A stretch of DNA of 64,000 bases from Myxococcales bacterium (GTDB lineage Bacteria > Myxococcota_A > Polyangia > Polyangiales > Polyangiaceae), in assembly GCA_016712525.1 (NCBI GenBank), contig JADJQX010000001.1, positions 372,001-436,000 on the forward strand. The letters are read 5' to 3'. A program made the translations under genes and the position numbers. The notes below the pieces were generated by a model. That model was not told where the DNA came from and ran no database searches. It saw nothing but the letters and a program-made list of their open reading frames with translations. Shown here one piece after another: positions 16,275 through 23,974 of this stretch (within the stretch, counting starts at the first letter, position 1; the number at the start of each line of letters is the position of its first letter).

Positions 16275-16762
16275 GCCCCCGCCGCATCGCGGAAGAGCGC
16301 GAGCGCGCGGAACTGCTCCGGAAGCTCGGGCCCAGCATGGCGAAGGCGCTCGAGCGCGCCCCCCTCCAGGTCCTTCGCGCCGCCGCCACGATGGCCCGCC
16401 CTCCGAAGCCGTCCCGTGACACCGTGATCGGGACGCCTCGCGAGCTCGCCGCGCCGAAGGTTGGACGCCCCGACGCGCGGGTCCGAGCGACGGCCGGCCC
16501 GTCGGCGCAAGCGGCCGAGTTCGACCGACGGATGGGGATCCGTACCCCGGGCCGAGCGATCGTCGACAACGGCTCGAGCCTGGTGTTCGGAACGATGCGC
16601 CCGGCCGAGGCGCGAGCCTCCATCGCGGCGCGCGCCGGTGCGGAGCGCTCCGCCCAGCGCGCGCCCCGCGTGCGTGACGAGGGAGACCGGCTGGTCTTCC
16701 CGACGATGAAACCCGCCGACGTCCGCGCGGCCGAGCGCGAGCGCGCCTCGGAGGAAGGCTGA
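16271..16762 (+). CDS. Hypothetical protein with duplicated LVF-TM-P motif
   Basis: A 163-residue Arg/Ala-rich protein. A short motif recurs: SSLVFGTMRPAEARA (about residues 100-114) and DRLVFPTMKPADVRA (about 138-152), separated by a basic helix. The N-terminus (RRIAEERERAELLRKLG) is a charged helix. It could be a scaffold or assembly protein with repeated short linear motifs, but no family is recognised. It follows the 54-residue gene by overlap. Confidence 0.6.
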   Translation: MSPRRIAEERERAELLRKLGPSMAKALERAPLQVLRAAATMARPPKPSRDTVIGTPRELAAPKVGRPDARVRATAGPSAQAAEFDRRMGIRTPGRAIVDNGSSLVFGTMRPAEARASIAARAGAERSAQRAPRVRDEGDRLVFPTMKPADVRAAERERASEEG

Positions 16763-16765
16763 GCC

Positions 16766-17047
16766 ATGGGAACCTCGAGAACCGTGTTCGCGCATGCCCT
16801 CTTCACGCCGGACGAGGAGCAGATCGACCAGCGGCGGGTGGACGTCGTCAACGGCCGTCGAGCCCCCTCGGTGGCCAGCGCTCCGCGTCCGGCTCAGGTC
16901 CGTGCGGCAACCCTGCCCCGTCGGGGGGGCTCGTTGCCGCTGCCCCCGCCGCCGCCACCACCCCCGACCCTGGGGCAGGTCAGCGCCGCGCTGGCGGTCC
17001 TTGCGGCGCGTATCGAGCGCCTGAGCGGAACCCGAGGTGCAGCGTGA
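16766..17047 (+). CDS. Hypothetical Pro-rich small protein
   Basis: A 93-residue protein from ATG 16766, three bases after the previous stop. The N-terminal half (TRTVFAHALFTPDEEQIDQR-like) is followed by a run of ten prolines near residue 65 and a C-terminal amphipathic helix (LGQVSAALAVLAARIERLSG). The stop overlaps the next gene's GTG. No family recognised. Confidence 0.5.
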   Translation: MGTSRTVFAHALFTPDEEQIDQRRVDVVNGRRAPSVASAPRPAQVRAATLPRRGGSLPLPPPPPPPPTLGQVSAALAVLAARIERLSGTRGAA

Positions 17048-17565
17048 GCGGCTCACGTCGCCCCGTGGTCTTCGTTGCGGGCTGCCCGGGCGCGGGCAAA
17101 TCTGCCGTCTGTCGAGCGCTCCTCGGCGTCCAGGGCAAACCCGTCGGCCGCTGGTCGGTTGGCTCGCGGTTCTGCGCGCTCGGGCCGTACTTGGGAGCGA
17201 CGCACGACGGGGCGGACGCGTTGCCTGTCGCCAGTGCGGTCTTTGCCAAGGCCTTCGGTCAGCTCGACGATCCGACTCTCGCGCCCCTCGTCGCCCTGCT
17301 CGATGGTGTGAGGTTTGGGCGTTGGGTGCTCCCCTATCTCGAAAGGAGCGCACGGCCTCGGATCTCCGTGCTGCTCACGGCTCCGCCCGAAGTCCTCGCG
17401 GCGCGCCGTCAGGGGCGAGGAAGCAAGCCCGTCTCGCGGGCGTGGCTTGAGAGTGAGATAGCGAAGGCTCGCCGCGCGGCGAGCGAATTTGGCCGCGTGG
17501 TCCATGTGGACGCCAATCGCTCGCTTCAGGCTGTTGTGGAGTCCGTTCTCGGGGCGACCTCGTGA
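17044..17565 (+). CDS. P-loop nucleotide kinase-like protein
   Basis: A 173-residue protein from GTG 17044. A Walker A motif GCPGAGKSA lies at residues ~14-22 behind the strand VVFVAG. A LID-like stretch (RRQGRGSKPVSRAW) and the C-terminal strand RVVHVDANRS match the layout of small nucleoside/nucleotide kinases. It might phosphorylate a nucleotide, sugar or protein side chain; the substrate is not readable. Overlaps on both sides place it in the same operon as the coiled-coil protein. Confidence 0.65.
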   Translation: MSGSRRPVVFVAGCPGAGKSAVCRALLGVQGKPVGRWSVGSRFCALGPYLGATHDGADALPVASAVFAKAFGQLDDPTLAPLVALLDGVRFGRWVLPYLERSARPRISVLLTAPPEVLAARRQGRGSKPVSRAWLESEIAKARRAASEFGRVVHVDANRSLQAVVESVLGATS

Positions 17566-17642
17566 GAGGCGCCCCCTTCACGCTCCCGTCCATGACGGGG
17601 AACCAGACGCGCGACAACCTCGCGCAAAAGAAAGCAGGATGA
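17562..17642 (+). CDS. Possible 26-codon coupling peptide
   Basis: An open frame from GTG 17562 (overlapping the kinase stop) to TGA at 17640. It bridges the 80-base gap before the coiled-coil gene, and its end lies beside that gene's ribosome-binding site. It may serve only to carry ribosomes forward. Confidence 0.3.
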   Translation: MRGAPFTLPSMTGNQTRDNLAQKKAG

Positions 17643-17645
17643 ATC

Positions 17646-18554
17646 ATGGAAACCGATACCAATCTCGAGACCCGCCTCGCGCGCGCCACCGCCGACCACG
17701 ACGCGGCCGCAGAAACGGCGAGGGCCGCCACCGTCGCCCACGAAGAGGCCCGCGCCGAGTACGTGGCGAACCCCAACGATGCCGCTGGCGCCGCGGTCCT
17801 CCGCGCGCGTGACGCTGCGCAACTCGCGAACGACCGTCTCGCGCACTTGCGGGACGTCCGCGACGCTGCGCAAGGCGAGCTGGATGCGTACCGCGCCGCC
17901 ATGGAAGCAGAGGCCGCGCGCGTTGCTCGTGCTGCGCGCCTCGCCGAGCTGCGTGAGACGGCTTCCATCGAAGCGCACCGAGCGCGCATTGCCTCGTCCG
18001 TCGCGGCCATCGTCGAAGGCGAGAAGGCCATTCGCGAGGGCCTTGCGGTGATCGCGGCGAGCTACGCCGAAAGCAACGCTGCCGCCGCGGAGCTTCGCGC
18101 CGAGGGGGAGGACATGCCCAAGCTCGACGAGCTCCACGTGCTCGGGCCCGTGCTGGAGGCGCGGGGGAGCGTCCGGCTCGACCTGAACCCGCTTCGTTAC
18201 ATGGCGTTCGAGCCTTCTCGGGTGGTGCAGAGCCTCCTTGCGAGCTTCGACATTTTCGACCCGAAGGACGGCGGATCGTTGGCGGGGCACGAGGAGCGCC
18301 TTCGCAAGGAGCTCGCGCTACGCCTGTCTGCCCGCACCCTCGATGACGCGAACGCCTTGGTGCGCCGCGCCGAAGAGGAGCGCGTGGCCCAGGTCGAAGC
18401 CGATCGGGAGCGCGAAACGGAAGCCTCCCGCGTGGTCTACGTGGGCGAGGACGAGGACGACGCCCCCTCGTTGCTCGACCGAGCGCGCGAGTTCGGTACG
18501 GCTGCCGCGTCGCTCTTCACGAAGGGGAAGGCCTCGCCCGAGCTGGCATCGTGA
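17646..18554 (+). CDS. Coiled-coil protein of the element
   Basis: A 302-residue protein. Residues ~1-150 are almost uninterrupted Ala/Glu/Arg heptads, predicting a long coiled coil. A compact region (~150-225, LDELHVLGPVLEARG, LDLNPLRYMAFEPSRVVQSLL) follows, then an acidic tail (VYVGEDEDDAPSLLDRA). Scaffolding and filament proteins have this look, but nothing identifies a family. The stop overlaps the following GTG. Confidence 0.65.
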   Translation: METDTNLETRLARATADHDAAAETARAATVAHEEARAEYVANPNDAAGAAVLRARDAAQLANDRLAHLRDVRDAAQGELDAYRAAMEAEAARVARAARLAELRETASIEAHRARIASSVAAIVEGEKAIREGLAVIAASYAESNAAAAELRAEGEDMPKLDELHVLGPVLEARGSVRLDLNPLRYMAFEPSRVVQSLLASFDIFDPKDGGSLAGHEERLRKELALRLSARTLDDANALVRRAEEERVAQVEADRERETEASRVVYVGEDEDDAPSLLDRAREFGTAAASLFTKGKASPELAS

Positions 18555-18865
18555 ACGCGCCGTCGGTCGCCCGTTGCGCCGAAGGGGACGTGGCCCGGAT
18601 CGTCCGGGCTACGCTCCGCGCCTCGCCCTTCCCACCAAGGGCCTGGGCGCTCGTCGTCGTCGTTCTGCGCCTGAGCGAAGGCGAGCGGGGGGTCATCCTC
18701 CGCGACACCTTCGCCGAGCGCCTTCGCGCGAACGATCTCGAGGCCTCGGCGGTCGAATGCATGCGCCGCAAGGTGAAGCCGGGCGAGGTCTTGGTGTGGT
18801 GCGAACTGGACGTGGAAGGGCTCGCGTCGGCGGGGTTCTCGATCGTCCAGGTTGGGCACCGATGA
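18551..18865 (+). CDS. Hypothetical 104-residue protein
   Basis: Starts at GTG 18551 (overlap with the coiled-coil stop) and ends overlapping the ATG of the sigma-like gene. The sequence reads as a small alpha/beta protein: AWALVVVVLRLSEGE, a Leu/Arg helix, VLVWCELDVEGLASAG. No family recognised. Confidence 0.55.
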   Translation: MNAPSVARCAEGDVARIVRATLRASPFPPRAWALVVVVLRLSEGERGVILRDTFAERLRANDLEASAVECMRRKVKPGEVLVWCELDVEGLASAGFSIVQVGHR

Positions 18866-19311
18866 ACGCGCCCGCGGTGATGGCCCTCGTGATCGCCGAA
18901 GGGTCACGCGTCCGTCTCCGCGTTCTCAACGACGAATCCGACGCGATCGGCGACGCGGCCGAACCGATCGACGACCAACGCCCGCGGACCCGTGCCGACT
19001 GCGCGACGGTGCCGCGCCCATGCCCGTGGGTCGGGTGTCGGATGAACCTCTTCCTCGACGTGAGCGAGACCGGGACGATCCACCAAAACCACACGGGGGA
19101 GCCCGGCGACATGCCGGCCGAGCGCTCGTGCGCGCTCGACGTGGCGGACGGAAGCGAGCTGACCCTTGAGGAGATCGGGCAGCTGCTCGGCGGTCTCTCG
19201 AAGGAACGTCTTCGGCAGGTCTGGCGGTCCGCACTTCGGCGCTTCGCGCTCCGAGGAGGGGCCAACCTAGCGAGGCTGGCGAGCAGCGAGCCCTACGATC
19301 AGGGCGAATGA
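18862..19311 (+). CDS. Sigma-70 region 4-like DNA-binding protein
   Basis: A 149-residue protein from ATG 18862. The central part holds PRPCPWVGCRMNLFLDVSET and SCALDVAD, a Cys-containing segment I recall from a myxobacterial family of sigma-like helix-turn-helix proteins. The C-terminal LTLEEIGQLLGGLSKERLRQ followed by a helix matches sigma region 4.2, which contacts -35 elements. Regions 2 and 3 are absent, so it is not a full sigma factor. It may redirect or brake host RNA polymerase at element promoters. It is the last regulator before the integrase. Confidence 0.75.
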   Translation: MNAPAVMALVIAEGSRVRLRVLNDESDAIGDAAEPIDDQRPRTRADCATVPRPCPWVGCRMNLFLDVSETGTIHQNHTGEPGDMPAERSCALDVADGSELTLEEIGQLLGGLSKERLRQVWRSALRRFALRGGANLARLASSEPYDQGE

Positions 19312-19387
19312 CGTACCCGACGCGTCGGCGCCGTGGCCCTTCCGGGTCTCGACGTCGACGCGTGCATCGTGCACGGTAGGAGGAACC

Positions 19388-20866
19388 ATGGCGAACCGAA
19401 GGGCGCGAGGAGGTGTGTACGAGCGGCGAGGGTCGCTCTTCATCCGCGTGACCATCGACACGAACAAGCGCGCGTCGATCGCCGCGCCGTGGGCAGCTAC
19501 GGCCGAGGTCGCTCTCGAGCGCGCGCACTCGGTGCAAACGCTGATCGATCGGCTGCGAAGCGCGGGCCACGCGGACATCTTGCCAAAGGTGCTCGAGGCG
19601 GCCTCGGCTTCGGATCCGGCGAAGTTCCGCGCCGTCGAGCGTGCCGTCGACGGGCTCCTCGGGGGCTCGCTCGTCGTCGCGTCGCCTAAGGCCTCGGGCG
19701 CGGGCCCCTTGACCTTCCAGACGTTCGGCGAGCGGTGGACCTCGGGGGAGCTCGCGCGGCTCTACCCCGACCACGTGCGAGCGAAGAGGTCGGCCGACGA
19801 CGACGCGGGGCGCCTCCGAAAGCACGTGTACCCCATCATCGGCGATCGCGCGCTCGCCTCGCTCACCCTCGACGATGCGCTCGAGGTGCTTCGGAGGCTC
19901 CCGCCCGAGCTCGAAGCGGCGAGCCGTCGCCACGTTGCCCAGGCCATGGCGCGGCTCTTCGCCCTCGCGGTGTACCCTTGCCGGCTCCTCGCCGCGTCTC
20001 CCCTCCCCCGCGGGTTTCTCCCGAAGATCGCGAAGAAGAAGGCGAAGGCCGCGCTCTACCCCGACGAAGAGGCCCGGCTTCTCGGCTGCGATGCCGTGCC
20101 CCTGGCCCATCGCATGCTCTACGGCTTCCTCGCCCGCGAGGGGATGCGCGCCGGTGAAGCGCTCGGCCTCGAGTGGTCGGATCTCGACCTCGGCCGCGGC
20201 GTGGTGCGGCTCGACGAAAACAAGACGGACGATCCCAGATCGTGGGCGCTCGACCCGGGCACCCTGGCCGCGCTCCGCGCGTGGGGCAAGGTCCGCGGCA
20301 CCGTCGGCCGCGTGTTCGCCGTGGCCGACCCGGGGCACCTCGCGGACGACCTCCGGGCCCACCTTCGGCTCGCCGGCGTCGACCGCCCCGAGCTCTTCGA
20401 GCGCTCGGCCGCCAGGCGTCCGATCCGCGCGCACGACCTCCGGGCCACCTTCGTGACCGTCGCGCTCGCCTCGGGGCAGACAGAGGCCTTCGTGACGGCG
20501 AAGACGGGGCACCGCTCCTCGTCGGAGGTGGCGAACTACCGGCGCCTCGCGACCACGTTCGCGAAGGTCGGCGCGGGCGGATGGTTCGAGCCCATGGATC
20601 GCGTGCTCGGGCCGAGCCTTGCCGCCGTTGCCGCCGCGAAAACGGCGGCCAAAACGGCGGCACGACCTCGAAACGATCTCAGCTCACACCGCCTAACTGC
20701 TGAGAAGTGCACGGGAAGGGACTCGAACCCCCACGCCTTGCGGCGGCGGAACCTAAATCCGCTGCGTCTGCCATTTCGCCACCCGTGCGGCCGTCGCAGC
20801 ATAGCGCATGTGGACCCGGGCGAAAGGGTTCGCGCGCTCGCTCGTCAGCGCACACACTCGGGGTAG
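19388..20866 (+). CDS. Tyrosine recombinase (integrase) reading through the att core
   Basis: A 492-residue recombinase from ATG 19388, with AGGAGG nine bases upstream. An N-terminal arm and core-binding region come first (LTFQTFGERWTSG onward). The catalytic domain then has GMRAGEALGLEWSDLD (first Arg), HDLRATFVT (His-x-x-Arg), GHRSSSEVANYRR (His and nucleophile Tyr, ~383). After about residue 400 the tail is Ala/Lys-rich. The frame crosses the 51-bp core at residue ~441 and continues through the tRNA gene antisense to 20866. In the excised circle residues after 456 would be replaced by 84 others. Both forms keep the catalytic domain. Confidence 0.95.
   Translation: MANRRARGGVYERRGSLFIRVTIDTNKRASIAAPWAATAEVALERAHSVQTLIDRLRSAGHADILPKVLEAASASDPAKFRAVERAVDGLLGGSLVVASPKASGAGPLTFQTFGERWTSGELARLYPDHVRAKRSADDDAGRLRKHVYPIIGDRALASLTLDDALEVLRRLPPELEAASRRHVAQAMARLFALAVYPCRLLAASPLPRGFLPKIAKKKAKAALYPDEEARLLGCDAVPLAHRMLYGFLAREGMRAGEALGLEWSDLDLGRGVVRLDENKTDDPRSWALDPGTLAALRAWGKVRGTVGRVFAVADPGHLADDLRAHLRLAGVDRPELFERSAARRPIRAHDLRATFVTVALASGQTEAFVTAKTGHRSSSEVANYRRLATTFAKVGAGGWFEPMDRVLGPSLAAVAAAKTAAKTAARPRNDLSSHRLTAEKCTGRDSNPHALRRRNLNPLRLPFRHPCGRRSIAHVDPGERVRALARQRTHSG
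20707..20757. repeat. attR: 51-bp attachment core within tRNA-Leu
   Basis: Exact duplicate of 3580-3630. This copy belongs to the intact tRNA, supplying its anticodon-loop-to-3'-end part, and it also lies within the integrase reading frame. Confidence 0.95.
20708..20788 (-). tRNA. tRNA-Leu (TAG anticodon)
   Basis: An 81-base gene on the minus strand. The acceptor arms GCACGGG/CCCGTGC pair perfectly, the D arm is GCG...CGC, the anticodon arm GCGGA-TTTAGGT-TCCGC gives anticodon TAG, the variable arm is long (CGCC-GCAA-GGCG), and the T loop is TTCGAGT. The long variable arm and anticodon define leucine. CCA is not encoded. The 3' part was supplied by the integrated element, so the gene remains functional after insertion. 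Confidence 0.97.
20798..20825 (-). promoter_or_regulatory. Candidate tRNA-Leu promoter
   Basis: On the minus strand TTTCGC (20820-20825) and TATGCT (20798-20803) are spaced 16 bp and end ten bases before the tRNA 5' end. The -10 is good and the -35 weak. Confidence 0.4.
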
Positions 20867-21387
20867 GCGAGATCGTTCTCGGGCCCCGGCGCGACGCCGT
20901 CACAGAACGACGGTGCCCCGCGGCGAGGCGCCCCCGACGACGTCTCGAACGAGGCCGCCGAGGCACACTCGGGGTACGCCACGAGGTCGCCGCTCGACGT
21001 GAGCCCGCGGCAATACGCAGGCGCCGAAGACCTCTCGGCCAACGGCTCGGGCGCCTTCACGACCCCGCGGCACTCGGGGTAAGCGAGCCACACGTCGCGG
21101 GTCGCTTCGAGCCCCATGCACACGAGAGGCCTAGTTTTCTCGGCCTTCGAGGGAGACGTCTCGCGCGCGGCGCACTCGGGGTACACCGCCCAATCGTCCG
21201 GCGACGAGGCGACACGCTCGCAGTAGTACGGCCGCCCCTCCCCCGCGCCCTCGGGCGACGCGGCATGCGCCATCCTCCCGAGCCCGAGCCCGCACACCAC
21301 GACGGCGCCGAGCCCCAGCCAGCGCGCAGCCCGTGGAGCACGCGAGGACAGCCCGCTCGATGCCTGGGAACGCCACCTCGACCTCAC
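20845..21387 (-). CDS. Secreted four-repeat Cys protein ('YPEC' repeats)
   Basis: A 180-residue exported protein starting at GTG 21387, with a signal peptide (WLGLGAVVVCGLGLGRMAHA). The mature part is four degenerate repeats of ~30-35 residues, each with one early Cys and ending [VA]YPEC: YYCERV..AVYPEC, LVCMGL..LAYPEC, AYCRGL..VAYPEC, SFCDGV..LAYPEC. Each repeat has two cysteines, probably one disulfide. No named family is recognised; extracytoplasmic binding or surface packing are possible roles. It lies on the same strand upstream of tRNA-Leu, and the integrase frame overlaps its 3' end antisense by 22 bases. Confidence 0.7.
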   Translation of the reverse strand: MRSRWRSQASSGLSSRAPRAARWLGLGAVVVCGLGLGRMAHAASPEGAGEGRPYYCERVASSPDDWAVYPECAARETSPSKAEKTRPLVCMGLEATRDVWLAYPECRGVVKAPEPLAERSSAPAYCRGLTSSGDLVAYPECASAASFETSSGAPRRGAPSFCDGVAPGPENDLAYPECVR

Positions 21388-21450
21388 CCGCCAAGCGTAC
21401 CTCGAAGCGTGCGAAGTGCACGCCCGAGGTGCCCCTTCGAGGCAAGCGGC

Positions 21451-23772
21451 CTACTTCTTCCCGAAGGCCGCGGCGAACGGGTTGTGGCCGAATTTCCCCG
21501 CATCCGGCGCCTTTTGTGCGCCCTTCTGAGGGGCTCGGTTCGGCTCCGGGCGCCCCTGGGGAGGCCTCTGCCCCTGCCCCCCCTGAGCCTTCGGTGCCAC
21601 GCCCGACTTGGCCGTGAGGGCGATGCGCTTTCTCGCAAGATCGACCTCGAGCACCTTCACCTTGAGCTTGTCGCCCACCTTCGCCACCTCGTGAGGATCC
21701 TTCACGAAGCGGTCGGCGAGCTGCGACACGTGCACGAGCCCGTCCTGGTGCACGCCCACGTCCACGAAGGCGCCGAACGCCGTCACGTTCGTGACCACGC
21801 CCTCGAGCTCCATGCCCACCTTGAGATCCTCGAGGGTGCGCACATCGTCCCGGAATTTCGGCGGGGAGAACGCGTCGCGCGGGTCGCGGCCGGGCTTCGC
21901 GAGCTCCTTCTTGATGTCCTCCAGCGTCGGGAGGCCCACGTCGTTCGAGGCGTATTTTTCCCAAGGGACCTTGGCCACGAGCTCGGCGTTGCCCACGAGA
22001 TCCGTGAGCTTTACACCTTGATCGTTCGCGATCTTCTCGACCAAGGCATACCGCTCCGGGTGCACGGCGCTCGCGTCGAGCGGGTGAGCCCCGCCTCGCA
22101 CCCGCACGAACCCCGCGCACTGCTCGAACGCCTTCGGCCCGATCCCCGCGACCTTCAAGAGCTCCGCGCGCGAGCCGAACGCGCCCTTCTCTTCGCGGTA
22201 TTTCACGATCTTTTTGGCCGTCGTCGGACCGAGGCCGGCCACGTGCTCGAGCAGCGGCGCGCTCGCCGTGTTGAGCTCCACGCCCACCGCGTTCACGCAC
22301 GACTCGATCACCTCGGCGAGCTTTCGCTTCAAGAGCGGCTGGAACACGTCGTGCTGGTACTGCCCCACCCCGATCGCCTTCGGATCGATCTTCACGAGCT
22401 CGGCCAAGGGATCTTGCAGCCGCCGCGCGATCGACACCGCGCCGCGCACCGTGAGGTCCAAGTCCGGGAACTCCTCGCGCGCCACGTCGCTTGCAGAATA
22501 CACAGATGCACCCGCCTCGCTCACGGGCACGACCATGACGTCCTTCTTCGCGCCCCCGAGCTCCTCGGCGAGCACCTTCCGAACGAAGTCCTCCGTCTCG
22601 CGGCCGTGCGTGCCGTTGCCCACGGCGACGGCGTACGGCCCGTACTTGGCCACGAGCCCCGCGATCGTCTTCTTCGCGTGCTCGAGCGCTTTGTCTCCCG
22701 CGACGAGGTTCACGAGCGTGTGCTCGAGCAGCTTGCCCGTGTCGTCCACCACGACGCACTTGCAGCCCGTGCGCTGCCCCGGGTCGATGCCGAGCACCAC
22801 ACGCCGGCCGAGCGGCGCCGAGAGCAGGAGCTTCTTCAGGTTCTCGGCGAACACGTCGACCGCGTCGCGATCGGCCAGCATTTTGTGGTCGATCCGCGCG
22901 TCGCTCTCGATGCTCGGGCACAAGAGGCGCGCGACCGAGTCGTCGACCGCGGCCTTGAGCTCGGCGCCGAACGGCGAGCTCGGCTTCACCCCGACCTGAC
23001 CGTAGAGCCGCTCCGCCGTGCGCGCCTTGTCGACCTCCAGATCGACGCGCAAGACCCCCTCGGCCTCGCCCCGCCGAATCGCGAGGTACCTGTGTGAAGG
23101 CAGCCCCTCGAGCTTCTCGCGGAAGGTGTAATACATCTCGAATTTCGTGGGCACCTTCGTCTTCTCGGGGACGGGCGCGCACGCGACCACGGCCTCTTTG
23201 CGGTAGATCTCGCGCACCGTCTGCCTCACCTCGGCGCGCTCGGCGATCGCCTCGGCCACGATGTCCCGCGCGCCTTGGAGCGCGGCCTTCACGTCGGCGA
23301 CGCCCTTCTCGGTGCTCACGTACGCCTCCGCGAGCCCCTTCGGATCGCCCGCGGCCTGCGCCAGGATCAGGTCCGCGAGCGGCTGGAGCCCCTTCTCTCG
23401 CGCCATCGTCGCGCGGGTGCGGCGCTTCGGTTTGTAGGGCAGGTAAATGTCCTCGAGCTCGGACTTCACCCACACGCCGCGGATCTTCTTCTCGAGCTCC
23501 GGCGTCAGCTTGCCCTGCGACGCGATCTCCGCGAGCACGGCCTTACGCCGCTCGAGGAGCTCCGTGTAGTACACACGCTTCTCGTCGATGTCGCGGATCT
23601 GCACCTCGTCGAGGCCGCCCGTCTGCTCCTTGCGGTACCTCGCCACGAACGGCACCGTCGCCCCACCGGCCAAGAGCTCGGCGGTGGCGCGCACCGACAC
23701 CAAAGAGATGCCGAGGTCCTCGGCGATACGCGGGCAGGGATCGTCGGCCGGAGAGAGCTGCGCGTCGGTCAT
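21451..23772 (-). CDS. tex: Tex family RNA-binding transcription accessory protein
   Basis: A 773-residue protein of full family length. The helical N-terminal region (GATVPFVARYRKEQTGGLDE) is the Tex signature, followed by a YqgF/RNase H-like fold with GIDPGQRTGCK near residue 326, tandem helix-hairpin-helix motifs (LGPTTAKKIVKYREE and KVAGIGPKAFEQCAG, ~510-550), and an S1 domain (~647-715, VTNVTAFGAFVDVGVHQDGL). The tail is Pro/Gln-rich. Tex binds nucleic acid and affects transcription. It is monocistronic on the minus strand. Confidence 0.96.
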   Translation of the reverse strand: MTDAQLSPADDPCPRIAEDLGISLVSVRATAELLAGGATVPFVARYRKEQTGGLDEVQIRDIDEKRVYYTELLERRKAVLAEIASQGKLTPELEKKIRGVWVKSELEDIYLPYKPKRRTRATMAREKGLQPLADLILAQAAGDPKGLAEAYVSTEKGVADVKAALQGARDIVAEAIAERAEVRQTVREIYRKEAVVACAPVPEKTKVPTKFEMYYTFREKLEGLPSHRYLAIRRGEAEGVLRVDLEVDKARTAERLYGQVGVKPSSPFGAELKAAVDDSVARLLCPSIESDARIDHKMLADRDAVDVFAENLKKLLLSAPLGRRVVLGIDPGQRTGCKCVVVDDTGKLLEHTLVNLVAGDKALEHAKKTIAGLVAKYGPYAVAVGNGTHGRETEDFVRKVLAEELGGAKKDVMVVPVSEAGASVYSASDVAREEFPDLDLTVRGAVSIARRLQDPLAELVKIDPKAIGVGQYQHDVFQPLLKRKLAEVIESCVNAVGVELNTASAPLLEHVAGLGPTTAKKIVKYREEKGAFGSRAELLKVAGIGPKAFEQCAGFVRVRGGAHPLDASAVHPERYALVEKIANDQGVKLTDLVGNAELVAKVPWEKYASNDVGLPTLEDIKKELAKPGRDPRDAFSPPKFRDDVRTLEDLKVGMELEGVVTNVTAFGAFVDVGVHQDGLVHVSQLADRFVKDPHEVAKVGDKLKVKVLEVDLARKRIALTAKSGVAPKAQGGQGQRPPQGRPEPNRAPQKGAQKAPDAGKFGHNPFAAAFGKK

Positions 23773-23855
23773 GCGCCGAGGCTTAGCACGGCACTATACA
23801 CATGAACAGCCACACAGCTCTAAACACTGGATACCACTAATCATTTTCTCAAGTA

Positions 23856-23967
23856 GGGTGCCCCCCCTCGCAGGTGCTCGGCCTAACGTCCTGCGCGCCT
23901 GCGGTCCCCCCCAAATCGCGAGCTCCGCTCGCTCAGGGGGGGACCCACGTCACCCGCGGCTCAGACC
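23856..23967. repeat. Hairpin-bearing repeat, copy 1 (behind the TetR gene)
   Basis: Shares GGGTGCCCCCCCTCGCAGG, TCCTGCGCGCCTGCGGTCC and CACGTCACCCGCGGCTCA with the copy at 25398-25683. It contains the hairpin GTCCCCCCC...GGGGGGGAC (23905-23945) with an inner GCGAGC/GCTCGC stem. It ends about seven bases behind the stop of the TetR gene, so it probably terminates that transcript. This copy is uninterrupted. Confidence 0.8.
23905..23945. terminator. Repeat-borne bidirectional hairpin, copy 1
   Basis: Nine-base outer stem (GTCCCCCCC/GGGGGGGAC) and six-base inner stem (GCGAGC/GCTCGC). It lies 30 bases downstream of the TetR stop and is repeated exactly behind htpG. Terminator role inferred from position; a T-run is lacking. 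Confidence 0.6.
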
Positions 23968-23974
23968 CCGCGGC

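Larger units (their letters stand above)
3580..20757. mobile_element. 17.1-kb integrated element in tRNA-Leu(TAG), capsid-less
   Basis: Bounded by a perfect 51-bp repeat of the tRNA 3' end, with a tyrosine recombinase immediately inside the intact-tRNA end. Content is replication (DnaC-like ATPase, primase-like protein, D5/SF3-like helicase), regulation (ribbon-helix-helix, HTH-like and sigma-region-4-like proteins), a string of tightly overlapping small genes, and possible cargo (lipoprotein, Cys-rich secreted peptide). The plus-strand genes form one long coupled operon, and the left arm is on the opposite strand. No structural, packaging, lysis or conjugation gene was recognised, so it may be a phage satellite or a plasmid-like integrative element. 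The satellite reading is inference. Confidence 0.93.

Noticed and set aside
20707..23097. 796-codon plus-strand frame antisense to tex
   Set aside because: It begins within tRNA-Leu antisense sequence and runs opposite to a full-length, well-conserved Tex; composition is Arg/His/Leu-rich as in shadow frames of high-GC genes.
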